Below, piece after piece: positions 8,533 to 16,548 of a DNA stretch of 64,000 bases. The notes below the pieces were generated by a model. The model was not told where the DNA came from, made no database searches, and saw only the letters and a list, made by a program, of their open reading frames with translations. A program made the translations under genes and the position numbers. Every line of letters starts with the position of its first letter. Position 1 is the first letter of the stretch. The stretch is taken from NCBI GenBank assembly GCA_017614505.1, contig JAGABT010000019.1, positions 1-64,000 of the forward strand, in the 5' to 3' direction. This stretch comes from Selenomonadaceae bacterium. Its GTDB lineage: Bacteria; Bacillota; Negativicutes; Selenomonadales; Selenomonadaceae.

Positions 8533-9381
8533 TTATTTTTTCAAATCCACGTGAACAATTTCATCCCTGTAATAAGGGGAAGTTGTATCCATTGAGTCCG
8601 ATTTGTCGAAATTTTTGTCAAGATTTTCGTCGTCGGGGACTGTTACCCAGAAAACAACGTCAATCTGCTCCGAAGTAAGCGCCGCCGCGCGCGCATTGCT
8701 GTCAATCTGCACCAGCTCGATATTTTTGCCAGTGCGTCTGCCAATTTCAGAAATCATCGCAGTATTAAAACCGGCGGGCGTTCCATCAGCGCGAATCAAA
8801 TCCAGCGGCGGCAAATCGCCCGTCACGCCAACTTTAATCGTCTCGGCGCCGTCGAAAGTTTCAAGCGCAACGGCTGGCGGGTCTTCAGTGCCGGTCAAAT
8901 CGGTTATGTAAGTTTTGACGAGATTTTCCAGCGTGCCGTCGCTTTTCATGGACTGAATCGCAGAATTAAATTCATCGCGCAAGGCTTTATCCTCGGTGCG
9001 CATTGCGCAGCAGAAAGAATCGAACATGTCATTAGTGTGGTCAAGAATCTTCAGCTGGGGATTGCGCGCCGTCATATAATTCGCCACGCAGTGATAGGTG
9101 CTGATTTCGTCAATCTGTCCGGCGTCAAGCGCCATCTGCATTTCGTTCAGACCGTTGAAATAAATGTGATTATGCGCGAGCGAAATACCTTTGCGGCGGG
9201 CAGATTCTTCGAGCTTTTTCATCTGTTCGTTGAACGCCTCTTCGCTGGCGTTGAGCTTGGCGATTATTCCAATGCGCTCATCCGGCGAATCAGTTTCCGA
9301 AGCGTCAGAGCCGCAGCCAGTCATAAAAATTCCTGCCGCGAGGAAACCTAACGCCAACTTCGAGATTTTTTTCCAGTTCAT
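8533..9381 (-). CDS. Lipoprotein solute-binding protein, amino-acid (family 3) type
   Basis: A 282-residue exported lipoprotein. Its signal ends in a lipobox around FMTGC, and the mature part has the bilobed family-3 binding fold. DLPPLDLIRADGTPAGFNTAMISEIGRR is split here as a sensor-typical second lobe, with DVVFWVTVP near the end. No permease or ATPase gene is adjacent, so it is an orphan receptor, perhaps for an amino acid or for sensing. The ATG at 9381 is used rather than an upstream frame because the signal peptide begins there. It follows the GntR regulator by 13 bases. Confidence 0.8.
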   Translation of the reverse strand: MNWKKISKLALGFLAAGIFMTGCGSDASETDSPDERIGIIAKLNASEEAFNEQMKKLEESARRKGISLAHNHIYFNGLNEMQMALDAGQIDEISTYHCVANYMTARNPQLKILDHTNDMFDSFCCAMRTEDKALRDEFNSAIQSMKSDGTLENLVKTYITDLTGTEDPPAVALETFDGAETIKVGVTGDLPPLDLIRADGTPAGFNTAMISEIGRRTGKNIELVQIDSNARAAALTSEQIDVVFWVTVPDDENLDKNFDKSDSMDTTSPYYRDEIVHVDLKK

Positions 9382-9394
9382 GAAAACCAGCCTT

Positions 9395-10075
9395 TCAAAT
9401 TTGTTTAGCTTTACGCATAGCCTTGAGCAGAGTTTTTTCGGCGCGCTCCATGTGATGTTCAGCAGCGTCACGGGCGGCTGAAACGTCGCCGTTGGCTATC
9501 GCCTCAACCATGTCCGAATGTTCCTCCAGCGTTTCCTGCAGACGCCCAGGATAAGACATTGAGAGCGTCCTAAAGCGCGCCAGCTGTTCCTTGAGGTTGC
9601 TGATAATCGCTACAAGCCGGTCGTTGCGGCTGACTTTGTAAAGCAGCTCGTGAAATTTTATATCGGTCTCAACGATTTTATCTATGTCATTTTTGGCGAT
9701 GTAGCCTTCGATTTCGATTAACAAACTTTGAAGCGTTTCGAGTTCGTCCTGCTCAATGCGGCGCGCGGCTAAGCCGGTTGCCAGCGATTCGAGCGCCGAG
9801 CGTATTTCAAAAATTTCCTTCACGTCGCTGACCGAAACGTCTGAAACGTAGGTGCCGCGCCGCGGCATCATGATAACGTAGCCTTCCTGTTCGAGCTTGC
9901 GAATCGCCTCGCGCACCGGCGTCCGGCTTATTCCCAGTTCGTCCGCCAGCTGCACTTCCATCAGCCTTTCGCCTGGCTCCAAAATTCCGCGCCGAATTGC
10001 GTCGCGCAGGGTCTCGCACACCGCCTCCCTCAGCGGCTGGTACGTGTCAAAATTTATCGGCTGTAGCCTTGCCAT
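9395..10075 (-). CDS. GntR-family (FadR/FCD) transcriptional regulator
   Basis: A 226-residue repressor or activator. An N-terminal winged helix (ISRTPVREAIRKLEQEGYV, residues about 40-60) is followed by an all-helical FCD effector domain that often binds carboxylic acids with a metal. The start at 10075 has a ribosome site AAGGATTG. It is directly upstream of the orphan binding protein, which it may control. The effector is unknown. Confidence 0.88.
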   Translation of the reverse strand: MARLQPINFDTYQPLREAVCETLRDAIRRGILEPGERLMEVQLADELGISRTPVREAIRKLEQEGYVIMMPRRGTYVSDVSVSDVKEIFEIRSALESLATGLAARRIEQDELETLQSLLIEIEGYIAKNDIDKIVETDIKFHELLYKVSRNDRLVAIISNLKEQLARFRTLSMSYPGRLQETLEEHSDMVEAIANGDVSAARDAAEHHMERAEKTLLKAMRKAKQI

Positions 10076-10076
10076 T

Positions 10077-10925
10077 TCAATCAATCCTTGTCTTTGTAAT
10101 AAAAATCTGCGCGTCTCCGCTGAAATTCGCCGCAACTTTCTCGGCAGTCACAGCGTCAGCCAGCGCGAAAACCGTCGGACCACTGCCGCTCATCAGCGCA
10201 ACTTCAACGCCGCAATCCTGCAGAAATTTCCTGTAAGTTGCAATCGCCGGAATTTTTTCAGTGGCGACGGGTTCAAGCACGTTTGCGAATTTAGGGAAAG
10301 CGGCGCTGTAATTTTCGGCGTCGAGGAGCTGGATAATTTCAGCGGTCGGCGGGTGAACTGTTGCGGGCTTTTCGTCGTAGGTTTTGTACGCCCAGGCAGT
10401 AGAAATTTCGCCGCGCGGTTTAATCAGAATCACGCTGAAAGTTTTCAAAGGCTTGAGCCGCGTCAGAATTTCACCGCGCCCTTTAGCCAGACACGTCCCG
10501 CCGGTAACGCAGAAAGGCACGTCCGAGCCAACGCGCGCGCCAATTTCGCACATTTCCTTGACGCTAAGATTCAAAGCGTACAGGCGATTGATACCGCGAA
10601 TGACAGCCGCCGCGTCGCTGGAGCCGCCGCCTAAGCCTGCCGCCGCCGGAATTTTCTTAGCGAGACTGATTGACACGCCGAGATTTTTTCCGAGCGCTTT
10701 GGAAACTTCGACCGCTGCGCGATGCGCCAGATTTTTTTCGTCGGTGGGAATATTTTCGCCGCCAGTTACCGTGAGTTCGACGCCGCGCGAAATTTTTTCA
10801 AGCGTGAGTGCGTCTGCCAGTTCCAGCGCCTGCATTATCATTTCGACTTCGTGAAATCCGTCGGCGCGCGTTCCCAGAATGTCCAGCGTCAGATTTATCT
10901 TCGCCCGCGCAAATTCGCGTACCAT
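10077..10925 (-). CDS. ispE: 4-diphosphocytidyl-2-C-methyl-D-erythritol kinase
   Basis: A 282-residue GHMP kinase of the non-mevalonate isoprenoid pathway. It begins ARAKINLTLDILGTRADGFH and carries the ATP-binding PAAAGLGGGSSDAAA. The ATG at 10925 is preceded by GGAGGGACG. It ends one base before the GntR start region, so the two are likely co-transcribed, a frequent Firmicute pairing near purR-like regulators. Confidence 0.95.
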   Translation of the reverse strand: MVREFARAKINLTLDILGTRADGFHEVEMIMQALELADALTLEKISRGVELTVTGGENIPTDEKNLAHRAAVEVSKALGKNLGVSISLAKKIPAAAGLGGGSSDAAAVIRGINRLYALNLSVKEMCEIGARVGSDVPFCVTGGTCLAKGRGEILTRLKPLKTFSVILIKPRGEISTAWAYKTYDEKPATVHPPTAEIIQLLDAENYSAAFPKFANVLEPVATEKIPAIATYRKFLQDCGVEVALMSGSGPTVFALADAVTAEKVAANFSGDAQIFITKTRID

Positions 10926-10976
10926 TAGCGTCCCTCCTTCGATTTTTCGCGGGAATTGTAACACCAAAATTTTCCT

Positions 10977-11006
10977 TTGGCAAGGTATTCATTCGCGTGC
11001 TATAAT
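10977..11006 (+). promoter_or_regulatory. Sigma70-type promoter of the ABC gene
   Basis: -35 TTGGCA at 10977-10982, an 18-base spacer and -10 TATAAT at 11001-11006. It lies between divergent ispE and the ABC gene and would start a very short leader at about 11013. Confidence 0.7.
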
Positions 11007-11023
11007 TTTCAGAAAAGAGTTGA

Positions 11024-12538
11024 ATTGCCACGGTTAAAATATTTCTGGCGCAAAATAAAAAAGCGCTCGTCGAACTTGCGGCGTGCAAGTTACTCGAAGG
11101 CGCGGCGATTTTGCTGGCGGCGAAATTTCTGGTACAGTTCGAGTTCCTGCCGGTATTCGGATTTTTAGCGGCGCGGTTTGCAGTCGAATCAATCTGCGCG
11201 AAAAAATTTTTGCAGCTGGCGGAGAAATTCCAGCTGGCGGTACGACAAAAACTTCACGCAGAAATATTCCGTCGCGAAATTGCCACGGGAGAGCTGTTAG
11301 CGCTGACGTTCGAGGCGGCAGGGACGCTGGGCGAATTTTTCGTGAAGATACTGCCGCAGGTCGCGTCGACGCTGATTCTGCTGCCGATGTTTTTGATAAG
11401 CGCGCTGGCGGTTGACTGGATAACGGCGGCGATATTGCTGGCGACGCTGCCGGTAGCGCCGGTGCTGTTGTGGCTGATAGGCAGGGCGACGGCTGAACGC
11501 AACGCGCGGGCGTGGGCGGAACTGCAGAAACTAAACGGCGCGTTCAAGGAAATCCTGTCGGCGATAACGACGCTGAAAATGTTCGGGCGAATCGACGCGG
11601 CGGCTGGCAGGTTAAAAGCCACGTCTGAAAAATCCTCGGCAGCGACGCTGGAAGTTTTGAAGCTGGCGTTCGTGTCGTCGTTCGCGCTGGAGCTGATAAC
11701 AACGCTGTCAATCGCGCTGGTTGCGGTGACGCTGGGACTGCGATTAGTGGCGGGCGCGGTGGAGTTCGAGGCGGCGCTGTTTTTGCTGCTGGTGACGCCG
11801 GAAATTTTCGCGCCGGTGCGGAAACTTGGCGTTATGTTCCACGTGCTAATTTCGGCGCGGCAGGCGCTGGAGCGGCTGAAAATATTTTTAGCGGAGCCGG
11901 TTGAGCTGAGCGCGTCGATTGGAAAAATGCGGGTGCCGCCGGAAATTCTGGTTAAGGGCGTGAGCTTTGCTTATAAAAAAGTGCCGGTGCTGGAAGGTTT
12001 GACGCTTACGATACCGGCAGGGAAAATCACGGCGGTCGTGGGCGAATCGGGTTGCGGGAAGTCGACGCTTTTGAAACTGCTGGCGGGATTGATACTGCCG
12101 ACGCGCGGGGAAATATTTTTCAGCGGAATAGCGGCGTCGAAAATCCAGCGCGAATCGTTCTGGTCGAAGGTAGCGTATGTGCCTCAGGCGCCGCATTTGT
12201 TCGAGGCGACGCTGGCGGAAAATTTCTCAGTGTTTGGGCAGTTAGACGTTGCGAAACTGCCAGAATTAATGGTCGCGCTGAACCTGCCGCTGGATTTAGC
12301 TTCGACAAAAAAAATCAGCCGAGGACAGCTCCAACGGCTGGGATTGATACGCACGCTGCTGAAGGATTCGCCGGTTTTGATTCTGGACGAGCCGACTGCA
12401 GGCTTGGATTTGGAAACCGAGGCGAAAGTTCTGGCAGTGCTGAAAAAATATGCGTTGCGCCGGACGATTATAATTGCGACGCACCGTCAGGCGTTGGTGG
12501 ATTTCGCCGACGAAGTTATCGAGCTGTATGGAATTTGA
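11024..12538 (+). CDS. CydD-like ABC exporter subunit (permease-ATPase)
   Basis: A half-transporter of about 504 residues: six membrane helices, then an ATPase domain with GESGCGKST, Q-loop YVPQ, VLILDEP and the H-loop ATH. The signature reads SRGQ instead of SGGQ. It resembles CydD of the thiol/heme exporter, but no CydC partner adjoins. The open frame extends upstream to a stop at 11021 without any ATG, GTG or TTG before TTG 11111. The first helix (KKALVELAACKLLEGAA) lies in that stretch, and AAAAGAG sits just upstream. A non-standard ATT start at 11024 is therefore proposed; TTG 11111 is the alternative. Its 3' end overlaps the RTX gene by 52 bases. Confidence 0.7.
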   Translation: MATVKIFLAQNKKALVELAACKLLEGAAILLAAKFLVQFEFLPVFGFLAARFAVESICAKKFLQLAEKFQLAVRQKLHAEIFRREIATGELLALTFEAAGTLGEFFVKILPQVASTLILLPMFLISALAVDWITAAILLATLPVAPVLLWLIGRATAERNARAWAELQKLNGAFKEILSAITTLKMFGRIDAAAGRLKATSEKSSAATLEVLKLAFVSSFALELITTLSIALVAVTLGLRLVAGAVEFEAALFLLLVTPEIFAPVRKLGVMFHVLISARQALERLKIFLAEPVELSASIGKMRVPPEILVKGVSFAYKKVPVLEGLTLTIPAGKITAVVGESGCGKSTLLKLLAGLILPTRGEIFFSGIAASKIQRESFWSKVAYVPQAPHLFEATLAENFSVFGQLDVAKLPELMVALNLPLDLASTKKISRGQLQRLGLIRTLLKDSPVLILDEPTAGLDLETEAKVLAVLKKYALRRTIIIATHRQALVDFADEVIELYGI

Positions 12539-13842
12539 ATCTGTTCCTGCGCGAAATTTTCAAAGCTGGTGACGACGGATTTGCTTTCGGTGATAGCGTC
12601 AAGATTCATTTCGTCGCTGATAAAATTATCGTCCGCGAGCAAAGCCGAACTGCCATAGACCGCGTTGGAATATTTCTGAGTAGTTTCGTTGCCGCTGGCG
12701 TCAATCACGGTGATATTTTTACCCCTTCCGCCGCGCACGGTAAGCGTGCCGCTGTCTGTCGTGAGAATCACATTGGTACCGCTGATTGAACTTCGGCTGA
12801 TTGTGCCGCTGGCGAGCTTGATTTTGTCGTAACCCGCGCGATAGTCAGTGATTAAATCGTTGCCAGATTCGTAGAAGAAAACGTCACGCCCATTGCCGCC
12901 GGTGAGAGTGTCGTTACCAGCGCCACCGTAAAGCGTATCGTCGCCGTTGCCTCCGTTCAGTTTGTCAGCGCCTTCGCCGCCGTACAAAATGTCCGCACCG
13001 TTGCCGCCGTTCAGGCAGTCATTGCCCGCGTTTCCGAAAATTGTATCAGCGCCGTTGCTACCGTAAACCGTGTCATTGCCGCTGCCGCCTGCTATACATT
13101 CAGCGTTGGTGCTGCCGTAAATTTTCAAGCCGCGCGAAAGGGCTGTTGCGTCGACTTTGGTAACGTCATAATCGCTGGCGCGGAGGGAATTATCAGCATA
13201 CGCCGTGCCGATTGAGAGAATATCGCCGCTGAGTGAGAGACCGGCGGGCAGATTTTCGCCGTATTCGCCGACGATATTAACAGCGGTATCTGCTGCGCCG
13301 ACAAGCGTCATTGCACCTTCGCCAACTTTGATGATTAAATCTGATCCGCTGGTAGTTGTGCTGTAAGCTGAGCCACTAATTGAAATACTGTCAAGACCTT
13401 GGATATTGTATATAACGTCATTGCCATCCCCGTAAGTGTACTGATAGATATTACCCATTCCAATAGCAGTAATACTGCTCAAATAAACAGTATCGTTACC
13501 GGTTCCGCCAATTACTGTATTTCCACCATCAGAAGTTTTAAGCGAAATTCTATCGTCCCCACTGCCACCGTTTATAAAAGAGCGTGCGCTATAATCATCA
13601 ATTGTGTCGTTACCGCCTCCTGCGTACACAGTATCATACCACCCGACATTATAAATGCTGTCATTACCAAGCCCTGCGTCAATGGAAACAGAGCTGGCAG
13701 AAGCCATTCCGTTTGAACTACTGATAATATCATTGCCATTGCCAGATTGAATTGTAACTCTATCGCCAGCATTTTTTATTGTGTCGCTATTCGCCGTGCC
13801 AGTGATGACGGTATTACCCGCGCCGTTACTGATATTCGCCAT
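12487..13842 (-). CDS. RTX-type calcium-binding repeat protein
   Basis: A 451-residue acidic, glycine/aspartate-rich secreted protein. Residues about 250-322 hold at least seven RTX nonapeptides (for example GNAGNDCLNGGNGADILYGG). Related irregular repeats span 30-120. A calcium-induced beta roll and type I secretion without a signal peptide are expected. The tail after residue 345 is a beta domain and an acidic segment typical of such Selenomonas proteins. The ATG at 13842 has the ribosome site GGAAAGGAG. No type I exporter is adjacent except the CydD-like protein, which overlaps it convergently. Function (adhesin, enzyme, S-layer) unknown. Confidence 0.85.
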   Translation of the reverse strand: MANISNGAGNTVITGTANSDTIKNAGDRVTIQSGNGNDIISSSNGMASASSVSIDAGLGNDSIYNVGWYDTVYAGGGNDTIDDYSARSFINGGSGDDRISLKTSDGGNTVIGGTGNDTVYLSSITAIGMGNIYQYTYGDGNDVIYNIQGLDSISISGSAYSTTTSGSDLIIKVGEGAMTLVGAADTAVNIVGEYGENLPAGLSLSGDILSIGTAYADNSLRASDYDVTKVDATALSRGLKIYGSTNAECIAGGSGNDTVYGSNGADTIFGNAGNDCLNGGNGADILYGGEGADKLNGGNGDDTLYGGAGNDTLTGGNGRDVFFYESGNDLITDYRAGYDKIKLASGTISRSSISGTNVILTTDSGTLTVRGGRGKNITVIDASGNETTQKYSNAVYGSSALLADDNFISDEMNLDAITESKSVVTSFENFAQEQIQIPYSSITSSAKSTNA

Positions 13843-13897
13843 AAAAATCCGCTCCTTTCCAAAAAAAATCCTGCACAAAAATTTCTATATTTGATTA

Positions 13898-13924
13898 ATT
13901 ATATCACCCCCCCCCATTTGTCAA
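13898..13924 (-). promoter_or_regulatory. RTX promoter with G9 tract in the -35/-10 spacer
   Basis: On the minus strand: TTGACA (13924-13919), spacer AAT-G9-TGA of 15 bases, then TATAAT (13903-13898) with an extended TG. The tract of nine G at 13915-13907 lies wholly inside the spacer. Slipped-strand changes of one or two G would bring the spacer to 16 or 17 bases, the optimum, so expression may be switchable. The transcript would start near 13891. Confidence 0.8.
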
Positions 13925-13939
13925 GTGTCGGTATAAATT

Positions 13940-14203
13940 TTAATCCTGCCAATAAAAAAAGCGTCCCGCAGGACGCTGCGATATTTCAAAGCTCAGAGCT
14001 TTAATCAATTTTTCGTGAGTACCGCCTTTTTGTAAATCCGAATCGACGAGCGGTGCGGCGTGATGAAACACGGCGTAATACGCACGGCTTATTCCAGTTC
14101 GGCAAAGTGCCTCGTCGCTCATTTCAATTTGCTGCAGATTTTTAACGCTCTCGAAAATTTCTTTAGCCGTACGCAGGAACTCCTGCCAGTTGAAGTTATT
14201 CAT
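13940..14203 (-). CDS. HEPN-domain protein, probably truncated
   Basis: An 87-residue protein with the HEPN RNase signature R-x6-H (SRAYYAVFHHA). HEPN proteins are often ribonuclease toxins. The normal domain is about 120-140 residues, so the C-terminal helices are missing. The last dozen codons run through a terminator hairpin at 13953-13976 before a stop at 13940, which suggests a deletion joined the gene to intergenic sequence. The start overlaps the preceding gene (ATGA). Confidence 0.7.
   Translation of the reverse strand: MNNFNWQEFLRTAKEIFESVKNLQQIEMSDEALCRTGISRAYYAVFHHAAPLVDSDLQKGGTHEKLIKALSFEISQRPAGRFFYWQD
13953..13976 (-). terminator. Intrinsic terminator inside the HEPN 3' end
   Basis: On the minus strand GCGTCC-TGCG-GGACGC and seven T. 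The HEPN stop codon lies about 11 bases beyond the T run, so terminated mRNA would lack a stop codon. Confidence 0.8.
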
Positions 14204-14499
14204 GTTGGAAACACATCCACAACGATCGAAGTATCGGCGGGCATAACATCAAGCCAATATTCGTCATCAAATTTTTCAAGCGCCGCCATTGCTTCTTTGC
14301 AGCTAAGATTAGTGTGAACTTCAAGCATCAAGCCGCGACTTCCACTTTCGGGGTCATACGTTTCACTAAGAACGTACTGCGTCGTTTTGGGGTCGAAATA
14401 TTCATCGAGCTTGCGGCGCGCCTCTCCGATAATGTTCAATTTCAGAGTAGCCGCGAGTCCCTGAATATCTGCGACAGCGGAAAAACTTTTTTCAGCCAT
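14200..14499 (-). CDS. Small protein paired with the HEPN gene
   Basis: A 99-residue protein of unknown family, mixed alpha/beta. It sits immediately upstream of and overlapping the HEPN gene by four bases, the arrangement of toxin-antitoxin pairs. The ATG at 14499 fits AGGTGA six bases upstream; an in-frame GTG at 14508 is the alternative. No nucleotidyltransferase motif of the usual HEPN partner (MNT) is visible, so this would be a different partner type. An antitoxin role is inference. Confidence 0.55.
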   Translation of the reverse strand: MAEKSFSAVADIQGLAATLKLNIIGEARRKLDEYFDPKTTQYVLSETYDPESGSRGLMLEVHTNLSCKEAMAALEKFDDEYWLDVMPADTSIVVDVFPT

Positions 14500-14549
14500 A
14501 ACAATCACCTAGCCATAACTTTAGCATTGCTCAAACCGGCTGTCAATCT

Positions 14550-15881
14550 TCACGATTTATATTTGTAGAACAGCCAAATCGCTCCCAGCCACAGCGGGAT
14601 TGAAACTGCGGCGGCGCGCATTGAATCCATCGTCAGCATTAAAATTATCACGCCCGCCAGAAACGCCAGACACAAATAATTTGCGAACGGAAAACCCAGC
14701 GCCTTGAATTTCGGCACAATTCCCGCCGCCTTGCAATGCTCGCGGAATTTTAAATGCGTGATTACGATTATCGTCCACGTCACGACTATCGCGCCGGTCA
14801 CGATTGCCAGCAGGTACATGAACACTTCGCCAGGGAAAAAATAATTCAGAAAAACTGCCAGCAGCGTTATTCCCGACGATACCAAAATTCCGTTGACAGG
14901 AACTTTTCGCGCGGAAAGTTTCGCCAGGAATTTCGGCGCGTTGGAATTTTCCGCCATACCGAACAGCATTCTCGATTCGCTGTAAATTGCTGAGTTGTAC
15001 ACCGAGACCGCCGCCGTCAGCACTACGAAATTTAAAATGTTCGCCGCCGCCTTCACGCCAACGTTATCGAAAATCTGAACGAACGGGCTCGCTTCCGTCC
15101 CGACTTCGTTCCACGGCCACAGCGTCATTAAGACGACCATCGTTCCAACGTAGAAAATCAGTATGCGGTAGATAACCTGATTAATCGCGCGGGGAATTGT
15201 TTTGTCGGGATTTTCCGCCTCGCCCGCCGTGATTCCAATCAGCTCAATCCCGCCGAAACTGAACAGCACCGGCACCATCGCCATTATCATTCCTTCGACG
15301 CCGTTCGGGAAAAATCCGCCGTTCACCCAAAGGTTGCTGAAATTTTCAGGGAACGCCCGCCCGTCCGTGAAAATCAGATACGAGCCCAGCACTATCATGA
15401 AAATTATCGCCGAGATTTTTATCAGCGCCAGCCAAAATTCGATTTCGCCATACGCGCTGACCGTGATTAAATTTATCGCCGTGATTATGACAAGACAGAC
15501 GAGCGTGCCAATCCACTGCGGCAAATCCGGAAACCAGTACGCCAGATAAATTGAGACCGCCGTCAGCTCCGCCATGCTCATGACCACGTACACGAACCAA
15601 TAGTTCCAGCCGACTAAAAATCCCGCGAACCGCCCCCAGTATTTCGCCGCGTAGTGGCTGAACGAACCCGAAACCGGCTCTTCAACCGACATTTCGCCCA
15701 GCATTCGCACTATCAAAAAAATTATTATCCCGTCGATTAAGTAGCTCAGCGCGACCGCCGGTCCCGCCATTGCTATCGTCGAAGTCGAGCCGTAGAAAAG
15801 CCCCGTGCCGACCGCCGTTCCCAGCGCTATCATCTGCAGGTGGCGGTTTTTTAAGCCGCGATTTAATTTCTCTTCAGCCAT
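14550..15881 (-). CDS. Amino-acid permease (APC superfamily)
   Basis: A 443-residue inner-membrane transporter with about 12 helices. The N-terminus holds the APC signature MIALGTAVGTGLFYGS, and SFGGIELIGITAGEAENP is the helix 6 region. It is closest in type to the AapA/GabP/LysP/ProY branch. Substrate not predictable. It is expressed from its own promoter at 15920-15948. Confidence 0.88.
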   Translation of the reverse strand: MAEEKLNRGLKNRHLQMIALGTAVGTGLFYGSTSTIAMAGPAVALSYLIDGIIIFLIVRMLGEMSVEEPVSGSFSHYAAKYWGRFAGFLVGWNYWFVYVVMSMAELTAVSIYLAYWFPDLPQWIGTLVCLVIITAINLITVSAYGEIEFWLALIKISAIIFMIVLGSYLIFTDGRAFPENFSNLWVNGGFFPNGVEGMIMAMVPVLFSFGGIELIGITAGEAENPDKTIPRAINQVIYRILIFYVGTMVVLMTLWPWNEVGTEASPFVQIFDNVGVKAAANILNFVVLTAAVSVYNSAIYSESRMLFGMAENSNAPKFLAKLSARKVPVNGILVSSGITLLAVFLNYFFPGEVFMYLLAIVTGAIVVTWTIIVITHLKFREHCKAAGIVPKFKALGFPFANYLCLAFLAGVIILMLTMDSMRAAAVSIPLWLGAIWLFYKYKS

Positions 15882-15919
15882 TGTAAAATCTCTCCAAATT
15901 AAAATCAATGGTTGTCATA

Positions 15920-15948
15920 ATTCTACGCCGAAAATTTTTAACCTGCAA
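15920..15948 (-). promoter_or_regulatory. Promoter of the amino-acid permease
   Basis: Minus-strand TTGCAG (15948-15943), 17-base spacer, TAGAAT (15925-15920), about 40 bases from the start codon. Confidence 0.6.
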
Positions 15949-15960
15949 CATTGCCCCAAT

Positions 15961-15986
15961 AAAAAAAAGCCGGCGTTCAACCGGCT
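15961..15986 (-). terminator. Terminator of the small exported protein gene
   Basis: Minus-strand GCCGG-TTGAACG-CCGGC followed by eight T, immediately after the stop at 15992. Confidence 0.8.
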
Positions 15987-15991
15987 AAAAT

Positions 15992-16351
15992 TTATCTGTG
16001 CTGACTCGGCATAGGCGGAGGGGGCGGAGCATTGCGTCTGCCGCTCTCACGGCGGTTACTCCTGTCGTGGTAGTCGCCGCCGCCGTTGCGTTCGTAATCG
16101 TCGTCGTAGCTGTCGCGGTTCTTTTTGTTATGGTTGATAATCGCGCCGATAGCCGCCGCGCCAATAATCGCGCCAATAATCCTGTTGCGGTTACGAACTG
16201 CTGCGCTGAGGTCCTGCGTCTCAACTTCGCTCGTAATTTCTGTCGCCTGTAAATCGTAGGTCATCGGCTCCGCAGAAACAACCGGCACGCTCGTTCCAAA
16301 AATCGCCGCTATGCAGGTCACCGCCGTCGCCGCCAGGGTCTTCGCTTTCAT
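15992..16351 (-). CDS. Small exported glycine-zipper-like protein
   Basis: A 119-residue protein with a Sec signal peptide (cleaved near VVSAEP). A short hydrophobic Ala/Gly/Ile stretch (IIGAIIGAAAIGAII) at about residues 60-75 is followed by a charged, Pro-rich tail ending in PPPPPMPSQHR. It resembles small periplasmic or outer-membrane glycine-zipper proteins, but I cannot assign it to a named family. The ATG at 16351 follows AAAGGAG. Single-gene unit. Confidence 0.6.
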   Translation of the reverse strand: MKAKTLAATAVTCIAAIFGTSVPVVSAEPMTYDLQATEITSEVETQDLSAAVRNRNRIIGAIIGAAAIGAIINHNKKNRDSYDDDYERNGGGDYHDRSNRRESGRRNAPPPPPMPSQHR

Positions 16352-16470
16352 CTTCGACAACTCCTTTATCTTTGATTGTCTGTATGATACGCCGCCAGTC
16401 TTTGAAATTCCTTCGAGAAAAATTAAAATCAGATTAGAAATTCGCGCCGCGCCCGACGCTGGCGTTATCG

Positions 16471-16499
16471 TTGACAACGTGCTAAAATACCGCTATCAT
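16471..16499 (+). promoter_or_regulatory. Promoter of the tsaE operon
   Basis: TTGACA (16471-16476), 17-base spacer, TATCAT (16494-16499). It heads the ten-gene plus-strand run to 22716. Confidence 0.8.
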
Positions 16500-16548
16500 A
16501 AATTTAACAGTGTCGAATATTTTGTTTGCATAAGGAGTGTAAAAATTT

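Noticed and set aside
12978..13110. The regularly spaced repeats in the RTX gene as a CRISPR array
   Set aside because: They are coding nonapeptide repeats (27-bp period) without spacers.
11024..13842. The ABC protein and RTX protein as a type I secretion pair
   Set aside because: The ABC protein resembles CydD, is transcribed convergently with the RTX gene and has no membrane-fusion partner nearby.
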